A stretch of 64,000 bases of DNA from Nitrosotalea devaniterrae (GCA_900065925.1 LN890280.1:674451-738450), one strand, 5' to 3'; numbered from the stretch's first letter, positions 41,343 to 50,340 are shown. Numbers and translations are program-made. The notes: generated by a model from the sequence alone, not told the origin.

Positions 41343-42443
41343 CTATGATGAGAGTTTTTTGATAAGGTCTGAAAATTCTGTCTCACTTAGTACAGGTGTG
41401 CCCAAAACCTCAAGATTTTCCTGTACATGGGCCTGTGACTTTTGTCCAACAAGGGGTGCAATGATTCCCGGTGTTGACCTGACAAACTGCATTGCACGAT
41501 GAGACGGTTTTGACATTTGGCCAAACTCTGGCAAAACATTTGGTGCAAGCAATTTTGCCTGCATTAGTGGAACGCTTGCAAATACACCGATGCCAAGTTG
41601 TATTGCTGCCTCAAGTATGGTATACTGGTTTGCGTCTCCCTGGTTTTTCACAGTTAGTGCTTGATCAAGATACATGTTGTATGGCAACTGGATGAACCTA
41701 AACCCATGGTCTTGTCCTCCGACATCTTTTGCTATTTTTACCATGTCAAAGATTGAAAGATACTGTGCGTGATCTGTTGCAACCCTGAAACATTCCCATG
41801 TTGCCATGCCGTAATATTTTATGGCGCCCTTCTTTCTTTGGCCCTCGTAAAACTCGAATACATCATGTAGTTTTTTTGAAAACTCTTCTTTTGAAATATC
41901 TTGTAGCTGACCTTCTGCAGCGTTATGCAAATACATCAAGTCGATGCAATCTAGTCCGAGATTTTTCATACTGCGCTTTAGGTGGTCTTCCAAGTATGGT
42001 ACAGTCATGCAGTGATATCCTGATGAAATGTCGCCTGATTTTATCACGCCAGGTTTTACAAGTGTATTTTGTATGTTTACCCAAAAATCTTCATTGATGT
42101 CTCCATCATTTGTAACGTATCCATTTTTTGTGCTGACAAAGATCTCTTCTCTTTTTACATCACCTGATTCCACAAGTTCTGCAATTGCCTTTCCAACCGA
42201 CCTTTCTGCTTTTTGGGACCGATAGTTGATTGCAGTGTCTATTACATTGACTCCTGTCTTGACTGATGTTTTTATGGCATCCTTTACTAGAATATCTGTA
42301 GCATCATCTGGATTGCCAAGGTATGTGCCAACTCCGACAGATGAGAGAGTTAGGCCTGCAAAATTTTTGTAGTGGTTACTTGCTGTCTTTTGCCTTTTTG
42401 CAAAGTTTGCAGTGCCTTCTTGAGTTGCAAAGCCTGGAATCAT
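41343..42443 (-). CDS. Aldo/keto reductase
   Basis: A 366-residue TIM-barrel oxidoreductase. The catalytic tetrad is visible as Asp and Tyr in NVIDTAINY, Lys in VSTKNGYV and His in LMYLHNAAE. The C-terminal half has an NAD(P)-binding loop with RSTPGIIAPLVGQKS. It reduces an aldehyde or ketone, but the substrate is not known. ATG start; the prenyltransferase gene lies 31 bases upstream on the same strand. Confidence 0.92.
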   Translation of the reverse strand: MIPGFATQEGTANFAKRQKTASNHYKNFAGLTLSSVGVGTYLGNPDDATDILVKDAIKTSVKTGVNVIDTAINYRSQKAERSVGKAIAELVESGDVKREEIFVSTKNGYVTNDGDINEDFWVNIQNTLVKPGVIKSGDISSGYHCMTVPYLEDHLKRSMKNLGLDCIDLMYLHNAAEGQLQDISKEEFSKKLHDVFEFYEGQRKKGAIKYYGMATWECFRVATDHAQYLSIFDMVKIAKDVGGQDHGFRFIQLPYNMYLDQALTVKNQGDANQYTILEAAIQLGIGVFASVPLMQAKLLAPNVLPEFGQMSKPSHRAMQFVRSTPGIIAPLVGQKSQAHVQENLEVLGTPVLSETEFSDLIKKLSS

Positions 42444-42474
42444 GTGACTTGATTAAAACGTGGACGATTTAATC

Positions 42475-43377
42475 CTACTGTGGTGCTTTTAGCAAAACAT
42501 CAATTAGAAATGCTGCAACAAACAATGCGCCTGTGATTCTGCTGTATGTGACAAATCCTTGCATTACAGGTTCAAGTTCTTGGATTTGATTATATTTTTC
42601 CTTTAATGCTTTTGCTGATCGTATTGCCAAAGGTATTGTTGCTAATGTGATTATAGTAATAACAGGAAAAATTCCTAATATCACCGATACAATAATTATT
42701 CCATATATCATAACTGGAAATATCCAGACAACTGTTGCAGCCTTTTGTTTTCCAAGTAGTATGACCAAGGTTTTTCTACCATGTTTTTTATCTGCATCAA
42801 AGTCTGGAAATGAATTTACAAACAAGACAGTTGATGATAGGACTCCTGAAATAATCCCTGCAATGACTGGCTCTAGTGTAATGTGAGAGCTCTGGACAAA
42901 GTACGTTCCAAGAACTATCATAGAGCCCTTGACTGCAACAAAGACTTCTCCAAGACCTGAATCAACAATTCTTGTAGAATAAAAGTAAATTGAAACAATT
43001 GCAAACCCCAAAATCACTGCAATGGTTATTCCTCGCTCCAAAACAAAAAATGCTCCAACTGCAGAGCCGATTATTAACATCAATACTCCTGCGCGGTACA
43101 CTTGGCTTGGCTTGAGCAGACCTTCTGGCAAGACACCTGTTCCACCACTAAACTTGGTCCTGTTTGTATCCGTGTCAATCTGTCGTTTATAGTCCCAGTA
43201 ATCATTTAGCAAGTCTACACTTGCATGCAGGGCTGCAACTCCAACAAATGTAAGGGCTGCAAATCCTACATCAATTGTCTTGTTCTGCCATCCGTTTATT
43301 GCAAGCCCAAGACAGACTGAGATGATTGACGCTAAAAGAAATCTAATTCTTATTGCGCGAAGCCAGACTTTGATCAT
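42475..43377 (-). CDS. UbiA-family prenyltransferase
   Basis: A 300-residue membrane enzyme with about nine helices. The two Asp-rich motifs that bind Mg-diphosphate are NDYWDYKRQIDTD (near residue 58) and DFDADKKHGRKT (near 193). The sequence is MenA-like, so it may prenylate an aromatic ring in quinone synthesis, but lipid or heme substrates are possible. It starts at ATG and is followed by the aldo/keto reductase gene. Confidence 0.92.
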   Translation of the reverse strand: MIKVWLRAIRIRFLLASIISVCLGLAINGWQNKTIDVGFAALTFVGVAALHASVDLLNDYWDYKRQIDTDTNRTKFSGGTGVLPEGLLKPSQVYRAGVLMLIIGSAVGAFFVLERGITIAVILGFAIVSIYFYSTRIVDSGLGEVFVAVKGSMIVLGTYFVQSSHITLEPVIAGIISGVLSSTVLFVNSFPDFDADKKHGRKTLVILLGKQKAATVVWIFPVMIYGIIIVSVILGIFPVITIITLATIPLAIRSAKALKEKYNQIQELEPVMQGFVTYSRITGALFVAAFLIDVLLKAPQ

Positions 43378-43426
43378 AAAACTTGTACCAAGTCTGGATT
43401 ATTTTGATATATGCCCAAGTGTGATT

Positions 43427-43831
43427 TTACCTTAGTTTTTCCAAATCTACGCTTTCAATTGGCTTTCTTCCATTGAACCCCTCATCTTTTCCATGCCAGA
43501 ATTTTATTACAGTCTCTCCCTGCTTCCAGCATAGCCATATCTCTTCGTTGAACATCAATGACGGAAAATCAAGCAAGCCCTGGTCAATGCTTTTGACTGA
43601 TACTCCTGTTGCCTCCAAGTCTTCGATTGATTTGTAAAAGCTAGTTATTGCAGAGTTGAGCTCTTGCTTTTTTATGATATAATCCTTAAAGCTTGCCATG
43701 TATTTTGGATTTGTCTCAAAGTCTGACTGGATTCTTACCACTTCATTTTTTGCATCAACTACCGCGTTGAATTTTTGAATAACTGACGGTAGCAACTTGT
43801 TTGCTTGCTCTAGTGTAAAATGGGAAAACAT
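43427..43831 (-). CDS. DUF2203 protein
   Basis: A 134-residue protein of the DUF2203 family: FTLEQANKLLPSV at the N-terminus, a central helical hairpin, and FNEEIWLCWKQGETVIKFWHG with the conserved 'CW..GE....WH' ending. Function unknown. It sits between the prenyltransferase and agmatinase-family genes on the same strand. Confidence 0.88.
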   Translation of the reverse strand: MFSHFTLEQANKLLPSVIQKFNAVVDAKNEVVRIQSDFETNPKYMASFKDYIIKKQELNSAITSFYKSIEDLEATGVSVKSIDQGLLDFPSLMFNEEIWLCWKQGETVIKFWHGKDEGFNGRKPIESVDLEKLR

Positions 43832-43876
43832 TATTTTCTAAAATATTGCGGGTAGTTAAAAGTATTAGCAGTCACA

Positions 43877-44716
43877 TCATGATATGGATGATACTATCTC
43901 TGAAATTATCCTTGATGCAAGATGTGATGTCCTGTCTTTAATGTCATAATTTGGACAGACCTCCATTATGTCAAATCCACAAATACCTTTTCTTGCCATT
44001 GCCTTGAGTAAAAATGTGACATCAATACTTGTCAGTCCCAGTGGAACTGGTACTGAAACCCCTGGTGCAAACGCAGGATCAACTGCATCCATGTCAAGTG
44101 AAATGTACACATTCTTGCCTAGTGTGCCCAGAATATTTTCACATGTCTTTTGCATGCCGTCTTGGATGATATCAAACGGAGTGACAACCTTTAGGCCATA
44201 TTTTTTTATGTTGTCGATTTCTTCTTTTTCTGGAGTCCTGATTCCTATCTGTACGCTAGTCTTTGTGTCAATGTATGGTAATACATCATAAAACACAGAG
44301 CCATAGTATCCATGAATTGAGCTTACAAAGTCTGGATGTGCATCAAAGTATACCAGTGACAGCGGGCCATGCTTTTTTGCAACTGACTTTATTATTTCGG
44401 TTGTAATGGAGTGGTCACCTCCAATTGACATTGGAATTTTACCACTTGAGACGATTCTATCAATGGTATTTTCTATCTGACTTCGTTCGATATTTCCATA
44501 ATCATACACTTTGCTTGAAATTCCGCCTAGGGGCAAGCCAGGTGAGACATCGTCTCCTCTCTTGTACGTGTCCCTGATTGATGAAATCTCGCGTATCTTG
44601 TGAGGCGCTTCAGATGTTCCCTTTCGTAGTGCATGCGATTTTGATTCATCAGGAATTCCAACTATGACCACATCTGCATCATCAAAACTGTCTGTGTTTG
44701 CCCAGCAGATCTTCAT
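43877..44716 (-). CDS. speB: Agmatinase/arginase family ureohydrolase
   Basis: A 279-residue di-manganese enzyme. Metal motifs are IGGDHSI near residue 98, YFDAHPDFVSS near 124 and SLDMDAVDPAFAPG near 203. These are the three ureohydrolase signatures. The expected reaction is hydrolysis of agmatine or another guanidino compound to urea and an amine. The gene symbol is provisional because the substrate is unproven. ATG start. Confidence 0.88.
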   Translation of the reverse strand: MKICWANTDSFDDADVVIVGIPDESKSHALRKGTSEAPHKIREISSIRDTYKRGDDVSPGLPLGGISSKVYDYGNIERSQIENTIDRIVSSGKIPMSIGGDHSITTEIIKSVAKKHGPLSLVYFDAHPDFVSSIHGYYGSVFYDVLPYIDTKTSVQIGIRTPEKEEIDNIKKYGLKVVTPFDIIQDGMQKTCENILGTLGKNVYISLDMDAVDPAFAPGVSVPVPLGLTSIDVTFLLKAMARKGICGFDIMEVCPNYDIKDRTSHLASRIISEIVSSIS

Positions 44717-44831
44717 TATATCATTGGAATTTTATAATTATTAAAAATTCGTATTATATCAGATCGATGATACTACTAGCCATAAAACAAGAAAACTAGC
44801 TGAGTTTTAATGATTCCAGCTGATAAAACAC

Positions 44832-44839
44832 TATTATAC
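44832..44839 (+). promoter_or_regulatory. TATA box of the 37-residue membrane gene
   Basis: TATTATAC, 21 bases before the ATG at 44861; supports this as a real small gene. Confidence 0.45.
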
Positions 44840-44860
44840 TGATTTTCAAACCGTTGTCAT

Positions 44861-44974
44861 ATGGTACAAGGCGCCGGAGAAACTATCCTTAGACGACTGT
44901 TATTTCCACACTGGATGGAAATAATCGCAGGAGTTCTAATTGGAACAAGTCTCATTTTGATCTCTCACAAGTAA
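44861..44974 (+). CDS. 37-residue single-helix membrane protein
   Basis: MVQGAGETILRRLLFPHWM followed by a hydrophobic helix (EIIAGVLIGTSLILIS) and HK at the end. Translation starts at an ATG with a TATA box at leaderless spacing. A short amphipathic N-terminus plus one transmembrane helix is typical of small membrane subunits or regulators. Function unknown. Confidence 0.6.
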   Translation: MVQGAGETILRRLLFPHWMEIIAGVLIGTSLILISHK

Positions 44975-44987
44975 GATTCTACTAATT

Positions 44988-45986
44988 TTATCTCTTGTAT
45001 GCAATGTCGCCAGCTAGCACTCGCTCGACCTTGCCCCTGCTTGACAACAATAATGCACCAGTCTTGTCAATTCCTACTGCTTTACCCTTTATTGTTCCAG
45101 TAGTTGTTGTTGCAGTGACATTTTTTCCAATTGTTGATGATCTTTTCATCCACTCTTTTCTGATGTTTGCTGTACTGCCAGATATGATGTCATTGTAACT
45201 TTTCTCTAATTCTAGCAGGAACTGTTGTATCAGTTTGACAGGGTTACCATCTTGGTTTTTTTTTACAAGTGTGGTGATGCCATATTTTTTACCCTCCTTG
45301 ATTTGGCTTGTTATCTTACTTGGCTTGATTTTAAAATTAATTCCTATTCCTATTACGAGATAGTCTATCTTGTTTGATTCAATTGATGCATCAATTAGGA
45401 TGCCTGCAACTTTGTCCCCGTTGATTGTAACATCGTTTGGCCACTTGAGTTCAGTCTTGATCTTTAATGTCTTTTGAATTGCAACCGACAAGGCAAGTGA
45501 TGTTAACATGGGAAAAAGCGACGTGTATGACGGCTCAAAGTTTGGCCTCAAAAGTATGGATAACCATATTCCACCCTTTGGCGATACCCATTTTCGGTCA
45601 AGCCTTCCCCTTCCCTGTGTCTGTCTTTCTGCAATCACTAGAGAACCGTTCTCATGTGGCTTGCGGGATAATTCCAGTGCAAAGTTTTGTGTGGAATCAA
45701 TTGAATCAAAATAATATATTTTTGTACCAATAGTATCAGTTTGTAGTCCGTCAGAAATTTCCCATGGAAACAAAAGACTGGTATTTGGATAAATTTTATA
45801 GCCTGAATTTGGTTTTGATTCTATTTTATATCCTAAAGACTTGAGTTTTTTGATATTTTTCCAGACTGCAGCTCTGCTTAGTCCAAGTGACTTGCTTAGT
45901 TTTTCTCCTGACAGAAATTTCATTTGATGTGATTTTAGCAGCGTAATTATTTTGTCAAGAGTTGTATTATCAAAAGACGTGTACAT
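44988..45986 (-). CDS. birA: Biotin protein ligase with N-terminal HTH
   Basis: A 332-residue bifunctional BirA. The N-terminal winged helix (FLSGEKLSKSLGLSRAAVWKNIKKLKSLGYKIE) is followed by the catalytic domain with QGRGRLDRKWVSPKGG near residue 122, LKWPNDV and GILIDA. A C-terminal SH3-like domain (about 285-332) completes it. It biotinylates the carrier protein of acetyl/propionyl-CoA carboxylase, an HP/HB cycle enzyme, and may also repress. ATG start; the redoxin gene lies nine bases upstream on the same strand. Confidence 0.95.
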   Translation of the reverse strand: MYTSFDNTTLDKIITLLKSHQMKFLSGEKLSKSLGLSRAAVWKNIKKLKSLGYKIESKPNSGYKIYPNTSLLFPWEISDGLQTDTIGTKIYYFDSIDSTQNFALELSRKPHENGSLVIAERQTQGRGRLDRKWVSPKGGIWLSILLRPNFEPSYTSLFPMLTSLALSVAIQKTLKIKTELKWPNDVTINGDKVAGILIDASIESNKIDYLVIGIGINFKIKPSKITSQIKEGKKYGITTLVKKNQDGNPVKLIQQFLLELEKSYNDIISGSTANIRKEWMKRSSTIGKNVTATTTTGTIKGKAVGIDKTGALLLSSRGKVERVLAGDIAYKR

Positions 45987-45995
45987 GCAAAAATA

Positions 45996-46658
45996 CTATT
46001 CACTCAAAAGTTTCTTGATGTTCTCTTCTAGAAAATCATTTGTCCCAAATGCAACATCTCGGAGTATTCCTTTTTTGTCAATTAGTATGGTTGATGGAGT
46101 GCCACGCAATGCAAACTCGTCAAATGTATGTGCAGAATATTCCTTGCTCTTGAGGTACTGCTTGACTCGCTCGATAATGTCTGCTTTCTGACTTGGACTG
46201 TATGACTCGTACCCTGGAACATTTGCTTGTATGATTTCATCAATTTTTGTCTGGCTTGTTTCTCCTTCTTCTTTATTGAGAAAATCCATTGCAACTGGAA
46301 ACGGGATTTTATATGGCAACTTGTCCCCGTCAACTAGCTGGCCGTATTGACCTAACGCCTTTAGTGTCTCGCCAATTACTTTGCCTTCTGTAAGTAACAG
46401 TCTGAGATTCTCAGTTGTGTTCTTGTCAAAATCTTCAAACGCTGTTGCAACTCCCAAAACTGTAACTCCTTCTTTTCTATATTTTTGATAAATGTCAATT
46501 GCCTGTGGAATGCCGTACATAAAGCAACCCGGACAGTTGACCTGAAACACTTCGATTAGAACAACATTATCTTTTTCTTTATCAATATTGGTCGGTAATC
46601 CTTGAATCCATTCTGACACTTTGAGATTTGGAGTCTTTGCACCTATTTGCACTGCCAT
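45996..46658 (-). CDS. Thioredoxin-fold redoxin with CPGC motif
   Basis: A 220-residue AhpC/TlpA-like protein. The redox motif is NCPGC in VFQVNCPGCFMYGIPQAI near residue 46. The thioredoxin cis-Pro segment is RGTPSTILIDKKG near 188. A long helical insertion (about 90-170) separates the two halves. No signal peptide is visible, so a cytosolic thiol reductase is likely, reduced by TrxB. The ATG at 46658 is preferred to a TTG four codons upstream. Confidence 0.85.
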   Translation of the reverse strand: MAVQIGAKTPNLKVSEWIQGLPTNIDKEKDNVVLIEVFQVNCPGCFMYGIPQAIDIYQKYRKEGVTVLGVATAFEDFDKNTTENLRLLLTEGKVIGETLKALGQYGQLVDGDKLPYKIPFPVAMDFLNKEEGETSQTKIDEIIQANVPGYESYSPSQKADIIERVKQYLKSKEYSAHTFDEFALRGTPSTILIDKKGILRDVAFGTNDFLEENIKKLLSE

Positions 46659-46739
46659 GTCAGAACACAAATTGTGAATTATTCATATCTGTTTCTCTGG
46701 GAAACATTAGTTTTTTGAGTCAGGTTGATTCATAAATCT

Positions 46740-46747
46740 TTTATATA
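46740..46747 (+). promoter_or_regulatory. TATA box of first secreted paralogue
   Basis: TTTATATA within CTTTTATATACCC, 20 bases before the ATG at 46768. The second paralogue has a very similar element at 47205-47211. Confidence 0.65.
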
Positions 46748-46767
46748 CCCTTAGCGAAGCGTGATCG

Positions 46768-47145
46768 ATGTCTAACAAAATAGCATTGCTCTTGTTTACA
46801 GTATCTGTTCTTATGACATCTTTGTTGGCAATTAACGTGCCACAAGTAAATGCCCTGACCCAAAGAGACTTTTCAGTATATGATGATAGTCATACTACTG
46901 CAAGCTATGGTGCCAGCAAAGTATGTGGTAACCACCTATGTTCATTTGGTGAACATGCACAATGGATTAACACATTATGGCAGTCACAAAAAACAGGCTA
47001 TGGTAAAGTTGGAAATGCACCACATGGTGAAGATGTCATGCACAATATGGCAGGCTCTACAGCACCACCAATGACAGCTCATGGAAACATGAAAATGTCT
47101 GACAACATGACCATGACCGGAAATACTACCAAGAGTACAAAATAA
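46768..47145 (+). CDS. Secreted small protein with CGxHxC motif, paralogue 1
   Basis: A 125-residue protein with a signal peptide (MSNKIALLLFTVSVLMTSLLA, cleavage near NVPQVNA). The mature part has KVCGNHLCSFGEHAQW, in which two Cys and two His could bind a metal, then WQSQKTGYGKVGNAPHGEDVMH and a Met-rich tail (GNMKMSDNMTMTGN). It is a tandem paralogue of the next gene. Function unknown; extracellular metal binding, perhaps copper, is suggested by Met, His and Cys content. Confidence 0.8.
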   Translation: MSNKIALLLFTVSVLMTSLLAINVPQVNALTQRDFSVYDDSHTTASYGASKVCGNHLCSFGEHAQWINTLWQSQKTGYGKVGNAPHGEDVMHNMAGSTAPPMTAHGNMKMSDNMTMTGNTTKSTK

Positions 47146-47204
47146 TTCTACAGTGGGTTTACCACTATCCATTTTTATCTGATAAACCAATTCATCATAA
47201 TTCT

Positions 47205-47211
47205 TTTATAT
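47205..47211 (+). promoter_or_regulatory. TATA box of second secreted paralogue
   Basis: TTTATAT within CTTTTATATGCCC, 21 bases before the ATG at 47233; nearly the same promoter core as the first copy, so the pair was duplicated with its promoter. Confidence 0.65.
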
Positions 47212-47232
47212 GCCCCCAAGTCAAAACAACTC

Positions 47233-47583
47233 ATGTCTCACAAAGTGGCATTACTCTTGTTTACAACATCTGTGCTTTTGACATCATTTGCAGCAGTGTT
47301 TGTTCCACAAGCTAGTGCTTTGACAAAAAGTACTTGGAATGACAACATATCGACTGCAAGCTATGGCAACAGCGTAGTCTGCGGTGATCACAAGTGCGCA
47401 CCTGGTGAACACACCAAGTGGGTAAATGCGGTATGGCAGTCACAAAAAGTAAGCTATGGTAAAGTCGGCTCTGCACCACACGGTGAAGATGTTATGCATG
47501 AATTGGCAGGTTCTGATTCATCACCAATGACAGCTCATGGAAACATGAAAATGTCTGGTAACATGACAATGCCATCAAAATAA
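47233..47583 (+). CDS. Secreted small protein with CGxHxC motif, paralogue 2
   Basis: A 116-residue protein closely similar to the gene before it: signal peptide (MSHKVALLLFTTSVLLTSFAA), VVCGDHKCAPGEHTKW, WQSQKVSYGKVGSAPHGEDVMHELAG, and a Met-rich end (GNMKMSGNMTMPSK). The Cys/His spacing is identical in the two. They differ most just after signal cleavage. Confidence 0.8.
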   Translation: MSHKVALLLFTTSVLLTSFAAVFVPQASALTKSTWNDNISTASYGNSVVCGDHKCAPGEHTKWVNAVWQSQKVSYGKVGSAPHGEDVMHELAGSDSSPMTAHGNMKMSGNMTMPSK

Positions 47584-47646
47584 ATTTCCACTAACGGAAA
47601 AACAAAACCGTTTTTTAATTTCTATTATTATATTAGAATATGATTT

Positions 47647-48222
47647 TTAAAAGTTGACGTCAAAGCCACCCATGTCTCCTGGGCCGCCATCTCCGAATCC
47701 GCCTCCTCCGCTAAAGTCCTGTCCTGAACTTGCATCTTGGCCAGAGCCTGCATCGTGTCCTCCACTCATGTCATGGCCGCCGCTGTCCATGTACTGGTCT
47801 GGCATGAAACTAGTCATTGCCATGCCCATAAAACCCATCATTGTTGAAAACATCATCATGTCCATTATTCCCATAAACATCATGGATGGCAAAATGGACT
47901 TGTGATCTTCCATGTGCTGCTGGAGTTTTTGCTTGTCGCCTGATTTCCACATGGATACCATCTGGTTCCAGTTTTGTTGTAGCTCAAATCTTCGCTCTTC
48001 GAGTTCCTTTGTGCCCTTGTCTGTAAGGACAAGTTCTTTTTTAGAGCCAAGCCAGCCTTTTTTCTCAACTAATATGATCAGACCTTTTTGTTCTAATCTC
48101 TCAAGTAGTGTATTAAGTTCTTGACCATCGATTTTTGTCTTTTTTAAAATCTTGTCGAACTTTTTTGCGCCCTGGCTTATTGCACTCAATACGATTACAT
48201 CGTTGGGCTCTTCTTGCTCCAT
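47647..48222 (-). CDS. Winged-helix protein with Met-rich and Gly-rich tail
   Basis: A 191-residue protein. The N-terminal winged helix (about 1-75, KIDGQELNTLLERLEQKGLIILVEKK) ends in a wing with ELVLTDKGTKEL. A short helix follows, then a Met-rich hydrophobic stretch (PSMMFMGIMDMMMFSTMMGFMGMAM, about 110-135), and a disordered Gly/Asp/Ser tail with HDMSGGHD repeats. The Met-rich part might bind copper or insert in membranes. It probably regulates genes nearby in response to metal, an inference. Confidence 0.7.
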   Translation of the reverse strand: MEQEEPNDVIVLSAISQGAKKFDKILKKTKIDGQELNTLLERLEQKGLIILVEKKGWLGSKKELVLTDKGTKELEERRFELQQNWNQMVSMWKSGDKQKLQQHMEDHKSILPSMMFMGIMDMMMFSTMMGFMGMAMTSFMPDQYMDSGGHDMSGGHDAGSGQDASSGQDFSGGGGFGDGGPGDMGGFDVNF

Positions 48223-48297
48223 GGTACAATTATTCCAAGTTGCCCTATAAATCGGTTATTCCGCAAGATATTAAGACGCATTATACTATATCATATC

Positions 48298-48711
48298 ATG
48301 GAACGCGATTCTTTTACAGATGATGACATTAGAAAAATTTATTCTCTGAAAAATATTGCAGTTGTTGGCATGTCAAAAAATCCCGACAAGGCAGCACACT
48401 ATGTACCAAAATATTTGATTGACAATGGGTATAATGTAATTCCGGTAAATCCAACTGCAACAGAAATACTTGACAGAAAATGCTATCCAAGTCTGCTTGA
48501 TGTTCCAGGAACAGTAGATGTTGTAGATGTTTTCAGGCCGTCTGACCAAGTCTTACCAGTAATAGAAGAGGCTATCAAAATAAAACCCAAGGTAATATGG
48601 CTCCAAGAAGGAATCCACAATGAATCTGCAGAAAATATAGCAAGACAAGCAGGAATCCCAGTTGTGGTCTTTAACAGATGCATGTTGGCTGAGCACCAGA
48701 GATTGTTCTAG
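48298..48711 (+). CDS. CoA-binding-domain protein
   Basis: A 137-residue Rossmann-fold protein of the CoA_binding (YccU-like) family: IAVVGMSKNPDKAAHYVPKYLIDNGY near residue 17, IPVNP, and VDVVDVFRP. It binds CoA or a related nucleotide; the biological role is unclear. The ATG at 48298 is used; the longer upstream frame is poorly supported. The next gene starts five bases after its stop. Confidence 0.9.
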   Translation: MERDSFTDDDIRKIYSLKNIAVVGMSKNPDKAAHYVPKYLIDNGYNVIPVNPTATEILDRKCYPSLLDVPGTVDVVDVFRPSDQVLPVIEEAIKIKPKVIWLQEGIHNESAENIARQAGIPVVVFNRCMLAEHQRLF

Positions 48712-48715
48712 GGAC

Positions 48716-49081
48716 ATGTCAGACGATTTTGAGGAATTTTACAAGTCCTTGCTTGATCTTGTCGAGTCTTTTAAAAAGAAAAATGTCCTTGTAAAAATGC
48801 ACTCTGATCCCGGCTCTAATATAATACGAATCTACGGCGAGCGCTCAGATGGGCTAACACTTGCAAAGACAGGTCTTGAAGAAATAGAAGAACTTGCACT
48901 CACAACTGCAGAGCATCATCCATACTGGGCATTACTGTATAATAGCTCTGAAATCATCAAAACAGTTCTTGAAAAATGGAATGGCACACTATCAGAAGAT
49001 GAGATAAAACAAATCATGTGGTGTTCAGACGAGATAAAAAATTCGTCAAGCCATGCAGCCTCTCATGGACATGATGAATAA
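48716..49081 (+). CDS. Hypothetical soluble protein
   Basis: A 121-residue protein: MSDDFEEFYKSLLDLVESFKKKN, then NIIRIYGERSDGLTLAKTGLEEIEELALTTAEHHPYW and a His-rich end (SSSHAASHGHDE). The C-terminal His residues could bind metal. It directly follows the CoA-binding gene and precedes YchF by 41 bases. Family not recognised. Confidence 0.65.
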   Translation: MSDDFEEFYKSLLDLVESFKKKNVLVKMHSDPGSNIIRIYGERSDGLTLAKTGLEEIEELALTTAEHHPYWALLYNSSEIIKTVLEKWNGTLSEDEIKQIMWCSDEIKNSSSHAASHGHDE

Positions 49082-49122
49082 TCTACAACAGAGATAAATA
49101 GCAAGCAGCATCAGATGTTTTC

Positions 49123-50340
49123 ATGCCAATAAAGATTGGCCTTTTAGGTAAGACAAATACTGGAAAAACTACTTTTTTCAATGCAGCAACACTTGCAGGC
49201 GCTGAAGTTTCCACTTATCCATTTACAACAAAAAAACCTGAACGCGCACTAGGAAACGCAATTACTCCCTGTGTCCACACTGAATTTAACATCCAAGACA
49301 ATCCCCAAAATTCAAAATGCACTGATGGCTGGAGGTTTATTCCAATTGAATTAATTGACCTTCCTGGACTGATAAAAGATGCATGGGCAGGCAAGGGACT
49401 GGGAAACCAATTTCTTTCAGTTGCAACACAATCTGATGCCATACTGCATGTAGTTGATGTATCTGGAAGCGTTGATGCTGCAGGACGAATTGCTGAAGTT
49501 GGAAGCGGTGACCCAATAGCTGATGTCTCTGATATTGAAGAGGAGCTCATCATGTGGTATCTCAAACTCTTGGAGGGAAATAGGGATAAGATATCAAAAC
49601 TAATCCAGTCTGAAACAGAACCTGTTATTGCAATAACTGATGTATTTCGTGGAATAGGTGTCAAGGAAAGTCACGTAAAAGATGCGCTAAAGACAACAGG
49701 ACTTGAAGACAAGCACTTTGAAAACTTTGACATGCATGACAGCAAAAAGTTTGCAGCATATCTTAGAAAGATATCAAAGCCAACCTTGATTGTTGCAAAT
49801 AAAGTCGATGTTCCTGGTGCAGAAAAAAACTTTGATAGGTTACGGGAGAAATACATTGATACAATAGTTATTCCTGCAAGCACTGACAGTGAGCTCTCAC
49901 TGAGAAAGGCAGAGAAAAAGGGTCTCATAAAATATGTCCCAGGTTCAGAACAGTTTGAGATATTGCACAAGGAGCAGCTAAACAAAAAGCAGATAGATGC
50001 ACTTGACTTTATCACGCAAGGAATACTTGGAGAATACATGAGAACTGGTGTCCAGTTTGCAATCAATGTTACAGTATTCAAGTTGCTAAAGATGAATTCG
50101 ATATATCCAGTGGCAAATGCCGAGAATCTCTCTGACAAAAAGGGTAGAATCTTGCCTGACTTGATTTTACTCAAAGACGGTGCAACTGTAGAAGACCTGG
50201 CAAAAGAGATACACACTGACTTGACAAAGGGTCTGCTTTATGCAAAAGATGTGCGGTATGGAGTGAGGCTTCCTGTAAACTATCAGTTGCGAGACAGAGA
50301 CATTGTATCACTGGTTAGTGCCCAGACAAAAAAATCCTAG
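49123..50340 (+). CDS. ychF: YchF/Ola1-family GTPase or ATPase
   Basis: A 405-residue Obg-like protein. The P-loop is GKTNTGKTT (9-17), G3 is DLPGLIKDAWAGKGLG near residue 80, and G4 is ANKVDVPG near 225. The TGS domain is at the C-terminus (ILPDLILLKDGATVEDLAKEI ...). In archaea this type often prefers GTP or ATP depending on the G4 residues; here NKVD suggests GTP. It associates with ribosomes. Its last four bases overlap the end of cysS. Confidence 0.93.
   Translation: MPIKIGLLGKTNTGKTTFFNAATLAGAEVSTYPFTTKKPERALGNAITPCVHTEFNIQDNPQNSKCTDGWRFIPIELIDLPGLIKDAWAGKGLGNQFLSVATQSDAILHVVDVSGSVDAAGRIAEVGSGDPIADVSDIEEELIMWYLKLLEGNRDKISKLIQSETEPVIAITDVFRGIGVKESHVKDALKTTGLEDKHFENFDMHDSKKFAAYLRKISKPTLIVANKVDVPGAEKNFDRLREKYIDTIVIPASTDSELSLRKAEKKGLIKYVPGSEQFEILHKEQLNKKQIDALDFITQGILGEYMRTGVQFAINVTVFKLLKMNSIYPVANAENLSDKKGRILPDLILLKDGATVEDLAKEIHTDLTKGLLYAKDVRYGVRLPVNYQLRDRDIVSLVSAQTKKS

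Noticed and set aside
44760-44835. Possible C/D-box guide RNA (GATGA, CTGA-like elements)
   Set aside because: Box C and C' deviate from RUGAUGA and the spacing is poor, so chance occurrence cannot be excluded.
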